A stretch of DNA of 64,000 bases from Gracilariopsis chorda (Eukaryota > Rhodophyta > Florideophyceae > Gracilariales > Gracilariaceae), in assembly GCA_003194525.1 (NCBI GenBank), contig NBIV01000043.1, positions 310,001 through 374,000 on the forward strand, written 5' to 3'. Each line of letters begins with the position of its first letter. Position 1 is the first letter of the stretch. Below, in pieces: positions 53,807-64,000 of this stretch. The position numbers were made by a program, and so were the translations under genes. Below the pieces are notes generated by a model. It made no database searches. It was not told the DNA's origin and saw nothing but the letters and a program-made list of their open reading frames with translations.

Positions 53807-54585
53807 TGTTGAAAGTTGAAAGCAAGTTGAGGGGATGGAAGGGAAGTTTGCCAGCTCTGGCTTGGATTTACTTGGAGGTCCTTCAGGCACATCTTATATA
53901 CCACTCTAAACTCGAATTGCGCGGGAACACCAACTACAAGTAAAACCTAAACCACTAAGCAGGGACACTCAATACTACCAATCATCATCTAACATGACAT
54001 AGCCAGCTCAGCACAACCTCATTACATCAAAGCACACCAACGCACCAACGTTCCGTAATAGTTACGTGCATACACATGACCATGACAATGCACAAATTCA
54101 CGACTCCAACACACGCCAGCACATGCCAACACATCACGGTAAGTCAACACGTCACGGTAAGTCGGCACGTAACCTGTGGTGTTAGTGCCATGTCATCAAG
54201 TGCCAATGCACACAACACCCACGTCATCAATATACCCGTGCATGTGTAAACCTGTTGACAGTGCATGCGCACCTTACCATTGTACCAACCACTGCTGTAC
54301 CACTTGTACCAGGTGTCAACCACTTCACCAGTATCCCCTGCACACAACGTACACTGTGACCACTGTAGTAGCTGGACACGTGGGTGGGTCCAACCGATCC
54401 AGTTATGGCATACCACTTGTACGCACCACGTTCCATATGTACATTTGCAGTAGCCAATCAGAAGCCAGTTTCACGTTGGGTTCGCGCACACGCGCATATG
54501 CGCTTTTGCAGAGGTACATTCCAAAATAGCCCATGCTCCCCGGAACATTTGGCTTTCAGTGACAGCACAGGTACTACTGCCAACA
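53807..54585 (-). repeat. 5' LTR of element J (family D)
   Basis: This 779-bp partner of 47766-48544 has the AGTGC target duplication immediately after it. Confidence 0.93.
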
Positions 54586-54590
54586 AGTGC

Positions 54591-56511
54591 ATCAGATGCC
54601 ACTTATAGTTCCGAGGACGACGTAAGCTCCTCCATTTCTGATGAGTTTTGTTTTGACAATGTTGAGAACGTCATTGCAGACTCAGAAAATGCCAGCACAG
54701 AACATGTTGAGGCACCTGTGGACGTGACTGCTAACATTGCACCACCAAATATTGTTACTGATGACCACAATTCTGGCAGTGAAGAGGGGGCAGATAGTGA
54801 TGCAGAAAACATTGAACAAGTAAATGTGGACTCTGAGTCACAGTCACGCTATCCTCGTCGCACTAGGCGTGCACCACAACGGTGGTGGCATATGGCGGGC
54901 ACGGCCAAATCTCGGCCTGAGGTTACCACGAGTGATGAACCCACGCTCAAGGAAGCACTTTCTGCCAGCCCAATCGAAAGAGAGCAATGGCTAAACGCTA
55001 TTGACGAGGAATTAGCATCCTTAGAAGACAAACCAACATGGATTGTGGATGACTCACCAAAATCCCAACCATTACCCACGCATGTCATTTTGAAGGTAAA
55101 ACGTGATGCTGACGACTCTGTTGACCGATTCCGAGCTCGAATTGTGGCTGGGGGTAACCACCAGACATATGGTCAGGACTACTTAGAGACGTATGCACCA
55201 GTTGTTTCTTTCAATTTGGTTCGCATGTTCATGTACCGGATGTTGTGCCTGCATATGTTTGTTGCTCAGGTTGACATTAAAACGGCATTTCTCAATGGTG
55301 ACCTCAAGGAAGACGTGTGGGTAATGTCACCGCGTGGCATTCCGGGTCTCAAGTGTCAATGTTACAAACTGCTCAAGGCTATATACGGGCTAAAGCAGGC
55401 GCATCTGGCATGGCATACAAGGTTCAGTACAGACATTTAAGGCATAGGTTTTGAAGAATTACCCAGTGCACCATGTGTTTTCAGGAGAAAATTGACCGGG
55501 AACACTTATGCCTACATCCTGGTATATGTAGATGACCTGCTGATCTTCACGCCAAACGCTGAACAACGGTCCTGCATATTGGAGGAGCTCAAGTTGTTGT
55601 ATGACTTACGAGTTGAGACTCGTGTCAGAATGTATCTTGGTGTCGAATTCACTTGGAACATAGACTCCCATGGCCAACTGCTGGGTGTAAAGCTTGCACA
55701 ACCGTTGTACGTCAATGGCATGCTACGCCGGTTTGGACTTGAGTTTAGCAAGCCTGCACGTAGCCCAATGGTGGAATCATTCTTTTCCTCGCTTGATGTG
55801 GAGGAGGACAAGTCACCTTATGAAGTCCAGTTGTATCAGCAGATGATTGGGTCTCTGCTGTACCTGGCATTACGGACTTGTTTGGACATATTGGCACCGG
55901 TACTTATCTTGGGACGCTTTCAGAAAGCCCCTACTCGCTATTGCCATCGTGCCGTGAAGCGCGTGTTGAGGTATTTACGTGGCACCACTTATCATGGGCT
56001 TGTGTATCACCCTGGGGACCTGCTTCTAAACGGCTATGTTGACTCTGATTATGCCGGTGACATTACTGATCGGAAGTCCTTATCTGGCTTTATTGTAAAA
56101 CTTGGGTCATGCGCATGCTTCTACGGCGCCCGTAAGCAGGCGTCAGTGGCATTGTCTACAGGCGAGTCCGAATACTATGCATTGGTAATGGCATGTCAGG
56201 AGCTGTTGTGGTTATCTCGGGTACTCAAAAAATGTGGAATACCCACCAATACTGGTACTCCACTACGCTCTGACAACCAATGTGCCATAGATTGGGCCGT
56301 TGGTGAACGGTGTCCATCCGGTCGTGCCAAGAAAATAGACGTCAAGATACACTTCATCCGAGATTTGGTTAAACGTGCAATCATTAAGGTGGAATATGTG
56401 GCAAGTGAGGACAATGATGCAGATATACTCACTAAGCCACTTAGTCCTGCGATGACACAAGTGATCATGGATAGGGTTGGTCTCAGCCAGGAACTCGAGG
56501 AGGAGTGTTGA
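54591..56511 (+). pseudogene. Element D pol, second half: RT and RNase H
   Basis: After J the frame resumes with the acidic linker, RYPRRTRRAPQRWWHM and RT (VDIKTAFLNGDLKEDVWV). A single TAA at about 55438 (in place of a Lys codon) divides it. It continues in phase with the active site VYVDDLLIF, YLRGTTYHGLVYHPG, YVDSDYAGD and RNase H (STGESEYYALV, RSDNQCAIDWA, EDNDADILTKPL). It ends ELEEEC, with the stop TGA inside the 3' LTR. All RT and RNase H motifs are intact apart from the stop. Confidence 0.92.
56494..56505 (+). other. Polypurine tract of element D, coding
   Basis: CTCGAGGAGGAG is directly before the 3' LTR. It primes plus-strand synthesis and also encodes the LEEE of the pol C-terminus ELEEEC. 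The same arrangement is seen at 36745-36756 (E), 39698-39709 (G), 60606-60617 (K) and 61701-61712 (L). Confidence 0.75.
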
Positions 56512-57308
56512 CGTTGACCCGTGTTCGAGTGCCTGGTGGCCTTGAGACATCATGGTACACCACTTGGAAACATAGTTTCATTTAACGATGGGCTGTTTTT
56601 GGCACCTGCTTCGCAAAAGCGCATATGCGCCTGTGCCAAAACGCAACGTGAAACTGGCATATGATTGGCTACTGCAAATGCTCATATGCATTATAGTGGT
56701 TACAAGTGGTGTGGAGTGTATGGACGATGGGCACGGCTTGGGACACTTGGCACAAGGTAACTGGATGATGCATGTCACATAGAATGTTTCTGCCTGTGAT
56801 GTACAGGTGCATGACACTGCTGGTGACATGTGCCAATAGTGCACGGCACGTGCCAGGCACGCAATCATATTATGGTAATGGACTTAGGGCAATGTAGCAT
56901 ATGCAATGTCATGCGAATTTGTGCTTTGTCATGGTTGTGATGATGCAAGTAAGTGATTATACGGTGATATGGCATGCTGGCGCAATGCTGGCATGACTGT
57001 TTCACTTACTGTGCTTCGTTGGCATGTGCTGGAATATTGTTATGCATGGTTGCGGTAAGCTGTTACGCACTTGCCCAACCCTAATTATGTTATGTTTCAA
57101 TGTTATTGGTAGTATTGGGTGTCCGCGCTTAGTGGTATAGGGTTTTCTTGTAGTCGTAGTGGAACAAAGATCTGCTATATAAGTTGCAAATGCTGCAGCT
57201 CCAAGTAAACCATCCGCCAAGCGTGGCAACCTTCACTTTTACTTTTCTTGTTTCTTTGTTTCTTTCTTTTCCTTCCCTACCGTAGCCCAACTTACATTTA
57301 AATTTACA
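56506..57308 (+). repeat. 3' LTR of element D (family A)
   Basis: This 803-bp partner of 43806-44608 ends TTTAAATTTACA and is followed directly by element E integrase (GGAATCGATC). Confidence 0.93.
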
Positions 57309-59004
57309 GGAATCGATCTGGGAACGATGGCACTAACGGACCCATAATGTCTGAGTGCACAATGTCTCCAATGTTGTCGGCTCTTTCAAACTTGCCCAGA
57401 AATGGCAGTTTATGTGCCTTGCCAAGCCGACACGATCGATATACCTCCTCCATGCACTTGAGTTTTGGGACTCCGTCGACATGTTCATGAACCTTTTGTA
57501 GGTCATGCTCATTCATATGTGCCAGTCTGCGATGCCACAATGTACTTGTGCCGTCGTCTGTTGCAGAAAGCATCTTGGATGTATGCCCATGGTCAATCGG
57601 GTTAGGTAGCGTGTGTAAACGGGAACGATTATGACGAGTCCCACGTCCAATGTCAAACCCGTTCTCATGTTGTACGCTTACCTCCTTACCACAGAATCGT
57701 GACTGGATACCCTTGTCAGCTAAGTGACCTACAGATACTAGGTTATATCCAAGATTCAGAACTGGCAGCACTTTCGACAACCTGAGGATCACATCCGAGA
57801 AGGGTAGTATGACATCTCCTTGTTGCGCGGCAATAACCGTGGTGTTGTCAGCTAGCTCAATTGCCTTCTCTGGTAGGTCAATCAGTGTGTCTGGAACGAA
57901 CGCAGATACAGAACAGAATAAATGCGACGTAGCACCACTGTCCGCATAAGTGTCGATGTGACTAATAGCTGGCGGTACCACTGAAGATTTCTCACTAGCA
58001 ACACCAGCAATCTCAACTTTGGACGCTCTACTGGATGACTTCCCAGAACGCTTTGGCTTCTCAACTGCGTTCACCCTCAGCTGGTCCAAGATTGCTTGTG
58101 GCAGATGGTTGTCAGGGTTGTCTGGATTCATGTGACATCGGTCTTGAGTATGTCCATCACGGTCGCAGATGGTGCAGTGGTACCCGTTTCTGCTTCCAGC
58201 AGCATACGCACGACCAGTGGGGTCGTTAACAGTGGTCGAATCTGACTCGTTACCATCATTTTCATTACCAATCGATGATCTGCTGTGTCCACTTATACGG
58301 GCACCACCCTTGTTCCTGTTCTTTTTGCGATTACGACCTCTACCAGAACTACCTGAACCCATTTGACGAGCATTATATTCATCAATCAGGGTTGTCGCCA
58401 CATAGTCCCATGTCAGTTCAGAGATCTCCTTGGTCCTAAGTGCCGCTGCAGTTGACTCCAAGGAACAGTTGGGGTCAATAGAGACCAGAAGCATAGGTGC
58501 CTTGTGAGACTCAGGTATAGCGGCATCCTTGCCCATGCGGTCCAGCTGCGAGAACAGAGAGGCAAACTGATCCACATACTCGGACATGTTTTGGCCTTTG
58601 TATGACATTCTGAACAGCTGAGTCTGTACAGCTATACGAGACACAGTCCTGTTTGAGGCATATCGCCCATCAAGTAGTCGAAGCATGTGACCAGGGTCAC
58701 CATCCACATCCATAACTACACGCAGTGGGGAATCACCAAGTGCACAAATGATGATTGCACATGCCTTTTCGCGTTTTGCAAGTATACGGGAAGGGGTCTG
58801 GGTCGCACTAGAACCAGACGCTTGTGTCATTGTGGCACTAGATGACTCCTCCGAACTCGACATAACGACATTCCAGACACCTTTAATTCGACACGCGGCA
58901 CGTAGACGGTGTCGCCATAGGGTGTAATCTTCACCTCGCTTACCATGGAAGCGTGGGATCTTCACACCAGAGGTGGTTTTGGACTCAACTTCGGAGTCAG
59001 ACAT
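57309..59004 (-). pseudogene. Element E gag, protease and integrase start
   Basis: One uninterrupted frame of 565 codons starts at the ATG at 59004 (MSDSEVESKTTSGVKIPRF). It has gag, knuckle CTICDRDGHTQDRC, protease TYADSGATSHLF, GAG-pre-integrase LWHRRLAHMNEHDL with CRLGKAHKLPF, and the first integrase Asp in HSDIMGPLVPSFPDRF. It is cut there by the D LTR and continues at 43805 after a 34-bp loss. It is intact up to the cut, so E gag may have been functional when D landed. Confidence 0.92.
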
Positions 59005-59775
59005 TGTTCCGGAAGGAGATCAACCACCAAAAATGAAACCAAATGAAATGAAAATAAAGCAGAGTGAGGGACTCGATGCTTAGAAAGTTGACCAGAAGCT
59101 AATATGAATGCCTGATCGCGATACAGCTATTGACTTGCAGCTGATGTCACCCTATGAGGGGGAAACTGGAGCGGAGTATCTCAACACTCAACAGCGAGGG
59201 CGCCAGCGGAGACTGTGTAACCAAGTCTCAACGCTCGTCCAGACGCGTCTGGTACGCGACTCACAGGCGGAGGTGGGGTCCTCAACGCCCGGAGTATACT
59301 CACGAGTAGCTCTGAAGCGAACTCGGAAATGAAAATAACTTCGTAAAGGCGGGCGCACTGACGGGAGATACTACCTCCGCTACCCTAAGGGTGAACCCCT
59401 GGACCCTGGTAACTCTCTCCAGGTGAGGTACGAAATTCTTCTTGACCTACCCTGTTCTGCGCACTTCAGAACGAGGGGCTTTACAATCCCTACGTGTCGT
59501 CCAAGGGAGTTTAGTAGCTGTCGCCATAAGCGTTCACCAGTTAACCCCTGCTAGACACTTGCAGGAAAATAGCGCAGTCTTCCTTGTGCGCTGAAGCAAT
59601 GGAGCCGGGATCGCAACAGGCGCAGGTCGGCTTACCAGAGAAGGTGTCTCTGAACGCCTTTCCTACTTTCACCACAGCACCAAATACTTCCACAAGACTC
59701 GCAAAAATGATCTGCGCAAGCAGATGAATCCAACGAAAAGTAAGTCAAAAGAGCGCGAGGTCTGCAAAATATTGA
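59005..59775 (-). other. Leader of element E
   Basis: This untranslated leader is homologous to that of D (inverted orientation) and holds the structured element (59349-59432). No gene. Confidence 0.75.
59349..59432 (-). promoter_or_regulatory. Structured leader element of E
   Basis: Sense-strand stems CCTGG/CCAGG and GGAGG(TAGTA)TCTCC, as in D, G and J. Confidence 0.6.
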
Positions 59776-59793
59776 CGCTCTGGGCCCATAACC
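59776..59793 (-). other. Primer-binding site of element E
   Basis: The minus strand reads GGTTATGGGCCCAGAGCG, identical to the sites of D and G. Confidence 0.82.
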
Positions 59794-60605
59794 TGATGAT
59801 AATAACGTTAGTTGGGGCTACGGCGGATCTGTAGAACATGAAAAGAAACAAAAGATTGAGTGAATGTTGCCAAGCTTCGGGCGAGTTTACTTGGTAGTGC
59901 AACTTCAGCGTGTTGAATAGCACCTCTACGTCGCACTACAACTACAAGAGAACCCTATACCACTAAGTGGGGACCCCCAATACTACCAATCATAAACAGA
60001 TATAACACAATAAGGGTTGCACACACTGATTACAGCTATGTACAACCATGCATAACAACATAACAACACATTACCACAGTGCAGACCAAGTGAACCAATC
60101 AGCCAACAACGCACAATAAGTGAGCTGCACATGCCAACAATGTGCCAGCATGTTGCAGCACTGTATAAACACTTCCTCGCATCATCATGACAATGACAAA
60201 GCACAAATACACATACCACTGCATCCATGTACATACCCTAGCTGTGTAGCGTGCATGGCACGTGCTTGCTTGCACAACCGCACACATTAAACACTTCCAT
60301 ATACCTGTAAACCACATGTAGCCACACATATTCTTCAGTACCATGCCCATCCACGTTATGCCAAGTAGCCAGTTCCGTGCCCAGGACCCATAGAATGCAT
60401 AACACTTGTATCCAATACGTTGCATATGAGTATTTGCAGTAGCCCATCATATGCCCGTTTCACGTTGGGTTTGAGAACACACGCATATGCGCTTTTGTAG
60501 AGCAGGTCCCAATAACAGCCCTCCGTTATATGAAACTTTGTTTCCAAGTGTTGCACCATGATGTCCCAGGACTACCAGGCACTCGAGTATGTGCTAACAT
60601 CAACA
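59794..60605 (-). repeat. Family B LTR shared by elements E and K
   Basis: This 812-bp LTR is the 5' LTR of E (primer site and leader to its left) and at the same time the 3' LTR of K (pol end ELEEEC and polypurine tract to its right). Confidence 0.88.
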
Positions 60606-60897
60606 CTCCTCCTCGAGTTCCTGGGTCAGACCAACTCTATCCATGATCAATTGCGTCATAGCAGGACTAAGTGGCTTAGTGAGTATGTCAGAATCATTGT
60701 CCTCACTTGCCACATATTCCACGCTTATCAGCTTGCTTTTGACCAAGTACCGGATAAAGTGTATATTCACGTCAATGTGTTTGGCACGTTCGGAGGGGCA
60801 ACGCTCACCAGTGGCCCACTCAATAGCACATTGGTTGTCTGAGCGTAGTGGAGTACTGTCATTAACCGGTATCCCAGATTCCTCAAGTACTCGAGAT
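60606..60897 (-). pseudogene. RNase H end of a second family B element, K
   Basis: About 97 codons (STPLRSDNQCAIEWA, VASEDNDSDILTKPLSP, ELEEEC) are almost identical to the RNase H end of E. It is cut at 60898 by the LTR of element L. Confidence 0.85.
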
Positions 60898-61700
60898 TGC
60901 AAATTTAAATGTAAGTTGGGCTACGGTAGGGAAGGAAAAGAAAGAAACAAAGAAACAAGAAAAGTAAAAGTGAAGGTTGCCACGCTTGGCGGATGGTTTA
61001 CTTGGAGCTGCAGCATTTGCAACTTATATAGCAGATCTTTGTTCCACTACGACTACAAGAAAACCCTATACCACTAAGTGCGGACACCCAATACTACCAA
61101 TAACATTGAAACATAACATAATTAGGGTTGGGCAAGTGCGTAACAGCTTACCGCAACCATGCATAACAATATTCCAGCACATGCCAACGAAGCACAGTAA
61201 GTGAAACAGTCATGCCAGCATTGCGCCAGCATGCCATATCACCGTATAATCACTTACTTGCATCATCACAACCATGACAAAGCACAAATTCGCATGACAC
61301 TGCATATGCTACATTGCCTTAAGTCCATTACCATAATATGATTGCGTGCCTGGCACGTGCCGTGCACTATTGGCACATGTCACCAGTAGTGTCATGCACC
61401 TGTACATCACAGGCAGAAACATTCTATGTGACATGCATCATCCAGTTACCTTGTGCCAAGTGTCCCAAGCCGTGCCCATCGTCCATACACTCCACACCAC
61501 TTGTAACCACTATACTGCATATGAGCATTTGCAGTAGCCAATCATATGCCAGTTTCACGTTGGGTTTTGGCACAGGCGCATATGCGCTTTTGCGAAGCAG
61601 GTGCCAAAAACCGCCCATCGTTAAATGAAACTTTGTTTCCAAGTGGTGTACCATGATGTCCCAAGGCCACCAGGCACTCGAACACGTGTCAACGTCAATA

Positions 61701-64000
61701 CTCCTCCTCGAGTTCCTGGCTGAGACCAACCCTATCCATGATCACTTCTGTCATCGCAGGACTAAGTGGCTTAGTGAGTATATCTGCATCATTGTCCTCA
61801 CTTGCCACATCTCTACACTATAATGATTTACTTATGTATGAGGGGGTAGTTGTTGATCGAAGGGAGGCGTTTTGAAAAAAAACATGCCCCTATGCCCCCT
61901 TCAGCGCAGGTAAAAAAGCCTTTTCGCGCAACGCCTCCCTTCCATTCAAAAAATTCAGCAGCAGCAGCAGCAAAGCTCAACGCCCATTGGCTGCTGCTGC
62001 ATGTTGACTGCTGCTGCTGCTCACTGGCTGCCACTACAGTACTGCCAGCCACAGCGCTGCACAGTGGCTGGCACTGCAGTCATTTTGGCACTGCCAGCCA
62101 ATTGCAATCCACAGTACTCTACTTACACCACTGCAGTGCCAGCCACTCCCCAACGCGCTGGCCGTCATTTGCAACTCTAGTCCATAGTCACTCTCGGCGC
62201 CGCGGCCCTCATTGGTTTGCAGGCCGTTTGCGAGCGACAGCGAGCAGAAACGGCCTGCAGATCCCCCGAAGTCACCCATACTCAGCGGCGCGCAGCGCCG
62301 CCCGCGGCCGAAGGCCGCTTCCACTTGTATTCCACCTTAATGATTGCACGTTTAACCAAATCTCGGATGAAGTGTATCTTGACGTCTATGTGCTTGGCAC
62401 GACCGGATGGACACCGTTCACCAACGGCCCAATCTATGGCACATTAGTTGTCAGAGCGTAGTGGAGTACCAGTATTGGTGGGTATTCCACATTCTTTGAG
62501 TACCCGAGATAACCACAACAGCTCCTGACATGCCATTACCAATGCATAGTATTCGGACTCGCCTGTAGACACTGCCACTGACGCCTGCTTACGGGCGCCG
62601 TAGAAGCATGCGCATGACCCAAGTTTGACAATAAAGCCAGATAAGGACTTCCGATCAGTGATGTCACCGGCATAATCAGAGTCAACATAGCCGTTTAGAA
62701 GCAGGTCCTCAGGGTGATACACAAGCCCATGATAAGTGGTGCCACGTAAATACCTCAACACGCGCTTCACGGGACGATGGCAATAGCGAGTAGGGGCTTT
62801 CTGAAAGCGTCCCAAGATAAGTACCGGTGCCAATATGTCCAAACGAGTCCGTAATGCCAGGTACAGCAGAGACCCGATCATCTGCTGATACAACTGGACT
62901 TCATAAGGTGACTTGTCCTCCTCCACATCAAGCGAGGAAAAGAATGATTCCACCATTGGGCTACGTGCAGGCTTGCTAAACTCAAGTCCAAACCGGCGTA
63001 GCATGCCATTGACGTACAACGGTTGTGCAAGCTCTACACCCAGCAGTTGGCCATGGGAGTCTATGTTCCAAGTGAATTCGACACCAAGATACATTCTGAC
63101 ACGAGTCTCAACTCGTACGTCATACAACAACTTGAGCTCCTCCAATATGCAGGACCGCTGTTCAGCGTTTGGCGTGAAGATCAGCAGGTCATCTACATAT
63201 ACCAGGATGTAGGCATAAGTGTTCCCGGTCAATTTTCTCCTGAAAACACATGGTGCACTGGGTAATTCTTCAAAACCTATGCCTTTAATGTCTGTACTGA
63301 ACCTTGTATGCCATGCCAGATGAGCCTGCTTTAGCCCGTATATAGCCTTGAGCAGTTTGTAACATTGACACTTGAGACCCGGAATGCCACGCGGTGACAT
63401 TACCCACACGTCTTCCTTGAGGTTACCATTGAGAAATGCCGTCTTAATGTCAACCTGAGCAACAAACATATGCAGGCACAACATCAGGTACATGAACATG
63501 CGAACCAAATTGAAAGAAACAACTGGTGCATACGTCTCTAAGTAGTCCTGACCATATGTCTGGTGGTTACCCCCAGCCACAATTCGAGCTCGGAATCGGT
63601 CAACAGAGTCGTCAGCATCACGTCTTACCTTCAAAATGACATGCGTGGGTAATGGTTGGGATTTTGGTGAGTCATCCACAATCCATGTTGGTTTGTCTTC
63701 TAAGGATGCTAATTCCTCGTCAATAGCGTTTAGCCATTGCTCTCTTTCGATTGGGCTGGCAGAAAGTGCTTCCTTGAGCGTGGGTTCATCACTCGTGGTA
63801 ACCTCAGGCTGAGATTTGGCCGTGCCCGCCATATGCCACCACCGTTGTGGTGCACGCCTAGTGCGACGAGGATAGCGTGACTGTGACTCAGAGTCCACAT
63901 TTACTTGTTCAATGTTTTCTGCATCACTATCTGCCCCCTCTTCACTGCCAGAATTGTGGTCATCAGTAACAATATTTGGTGGTGCAATGTTAGCAGTCAC
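61701..64000 (-). pseudogene. Element L pol: RT and RNase H (partial)
   Basis: Frame 64000-62444 has the linker (RYPRRTRRAPQRWWHM), RT (VDIKTAFLNGNLKEDV, VYVDDLLIF) and the first part of RNase H (VSTGESEYYALV). It stops at a TAA at 62444-62446 that replaces the Gln of SDNQCAI. The remainder (62443-62328 and 61809-61701) is split by a Helitron-like insertion and has further changes at the end. It is very close to element D. Confidence 0.9.
61810..62327. mobile_element. Non-autonomous Helitron-like element
   Basis: This is a 518-bp insertion in the element L RNase H region. The intact sequence of D (GCCACATATTCCACC) shows that it entered between A and T without any target duplication. The left end is TCTCTACACTATAATG, close to Helitron 5' ends. 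The right end has a perfect hairpin GCGGCC-GAA-GGCCGC (62304-62318) nine bases before the terminal CTTG (CTRR would be canonical). It has no coding capacity. The inside has CAG/CTG-rich runs (about 61962-62030). Confidence 0.72.

Larger units (their letters stand above)
47766..54585 (-). mobile_element. Copia LTR retrotransposon, element J
   Basis: This 6820-bp element has two 779-bp LTRs (47766-48544, 53807-54585; about 11 differences by eye) and a perfect target duplication AGTGC (47761-47765, 54586-54590). It inserted in the integrase-RT linker of element D. Its proteins belong to a different copia lineage from D, E and G, closer to plant-type elements (gag with a canonical CCHC knuckle, RT YVDDLLIAS). 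It has a very long leader (52591-53788). It has the most similar LTR pair of the window and so is probably the youngest insertion. Confidence 0.94.
43806..57308 (+). mobile_element. Copia LTR retrotransposon, element D, holding element J
   Basis: Both LTRs are 803 bp (43806-44608, 56506-57308; roughly 20 differences counted by eye). The body reads in order: primer site, leader, gag, protease, integrase, then after J (47766-54585) the linker, RT and RNase H. Without J it is about 6.7 kb. There is no target duplication: instead 34 bp of element E are missing at the insertion point. It has four coding lesions besides J. Confidence 0.93.
35934..60605 (-). mobile_element. Copia LTR retrotransposon, element E, with nested insertions
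   Basis: The 3' LTR is 35934-36744 and the 5' LTR 59794-60605 (family B, 811-812 bp). The body is collinear once two insertions are removed: RNase H and RT (36739-38938), integrase (38938 back to 43431-43805), integrase start to gag (57309-59004), leader and primer site (59005-59793). Element G (38939-43430) and element D (43806-57308, itself holding J) interrupt it. The body is about 5 kb without insertions. Matching TSDs are not visible because the 5' LTR is shared with body K. Confidence 0.88.
60898..64000 (-). mobile_element. Copia element L (family A), running off the window
   Basis: The 3' LTR (60898-61700, 803 bp) is almost identical to those of D, with its terminal TG changed to TA and the other end TGCAAATTT. 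Pol follows to the window end. The 5' half is outside. It inserted in body K; the target duplication cannot be checked. Confidence 0.88.

Noticed and set aside
1..64000. CRISPR arrays, rRNA operons, bacterial operon signals
   Set aside because: No regularly spaced repeat array, rRNA sequence or operon-like gene packing was seen. The content is eukaryotic.

Overview
This window is eukaryotic nuclear DNA. The left 15 kb is a compact gene island with almost no introns. The right 49 kb is a dense stack of transposable elements. GC-rich, nearly intronless genes for conserved chromatin proteins, set beside large arrays of Ty1/copia retrotransposons, would suit a multicellular red alga. That is an inference; no rRNA, organelle gene or other firm species marker is present.

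Gene island (1-15200). From 1 to 4729 there is little certain coding: one possible small membrane-anchored protein, a (CCCTCA)n array and a strong hairpin. Then come an F-box protein (-, 4730-6376), a BCNT/Swc5 (CFDP1) protein with one 106-bp intron (+, 6897-8211), an alpha-kleisin of the RAD21/REC8 family (-, 8798-10759), an Enhancer-of-polycomb/EPL1 protein (+, from about 11393 to 13420) and a Sua5/YrdC threonylcarbamoyl-AMP synthase (-, 13792-14877 or longer). BCNT belongs to the SWR1 complex, EPL1 to NuA4 and RAD21 to cohesin, so three chromatin genes sit in 6.5 kb. The F-box/BCNT and RAD21/EPL1 pairs are divergent.

Transposon region (15201-64000). Element A (15201-20486, -) is a diverged copia element carrying an 8-bp-TSD hAT-type MITE. 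Positions 20487-27331 hold broken copia pieces in both orientations. An LTR (family B, 27332-33179, +) is split by a 5033-bp PIF/Harbinger transposon (27974-33006) with TTA target duplications. That transposon carries a broken transposase, a second Myb/trihelix-like ORF, and fragments of host genes (NIT2-type omega-amidase, coatomer alpha subunit, and one unidentified).

The right half is a nested stack. Copia element E (-, 35934-60605) contains element G (-, 38939-43430, TSD ACTAG) and element D (+, 43806-57308). Element D contains element J (-, 47766-54585, TSD AGTGC). A 2.75-kb partial duplicate of E (piece F, 33180-35933) has only a solo LTR of G at the same ACTAG site, and it lacks the D insertion, so the order of events can be read. 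E shares its 5' LTR with a second body, K (60606-60897). K is cut by element L (-, 60898 to the window end), which carries a 518-bp Helitron-like insertion.

Most copies of the copia families share three features: a primer-binding site complementary to the anticodon arm of initiator tRNA-Met (half-tRNA priming, as in Drosophila copia), an LTR promoter module (palindrome, inverted CCAAT box, TATA box), and a leader with two hairpins that keep pairing despite base changes. In the D/E/G/K group the polypurine tract is coding and the pol stop codon lies inside the LTR. Most pol genes are broken. Element G is the exception: it has lost integrase core, reverse transcriptase and RNase H but keeps one open 776-codon frame, which may make it a gag-protease non-autonomous element.
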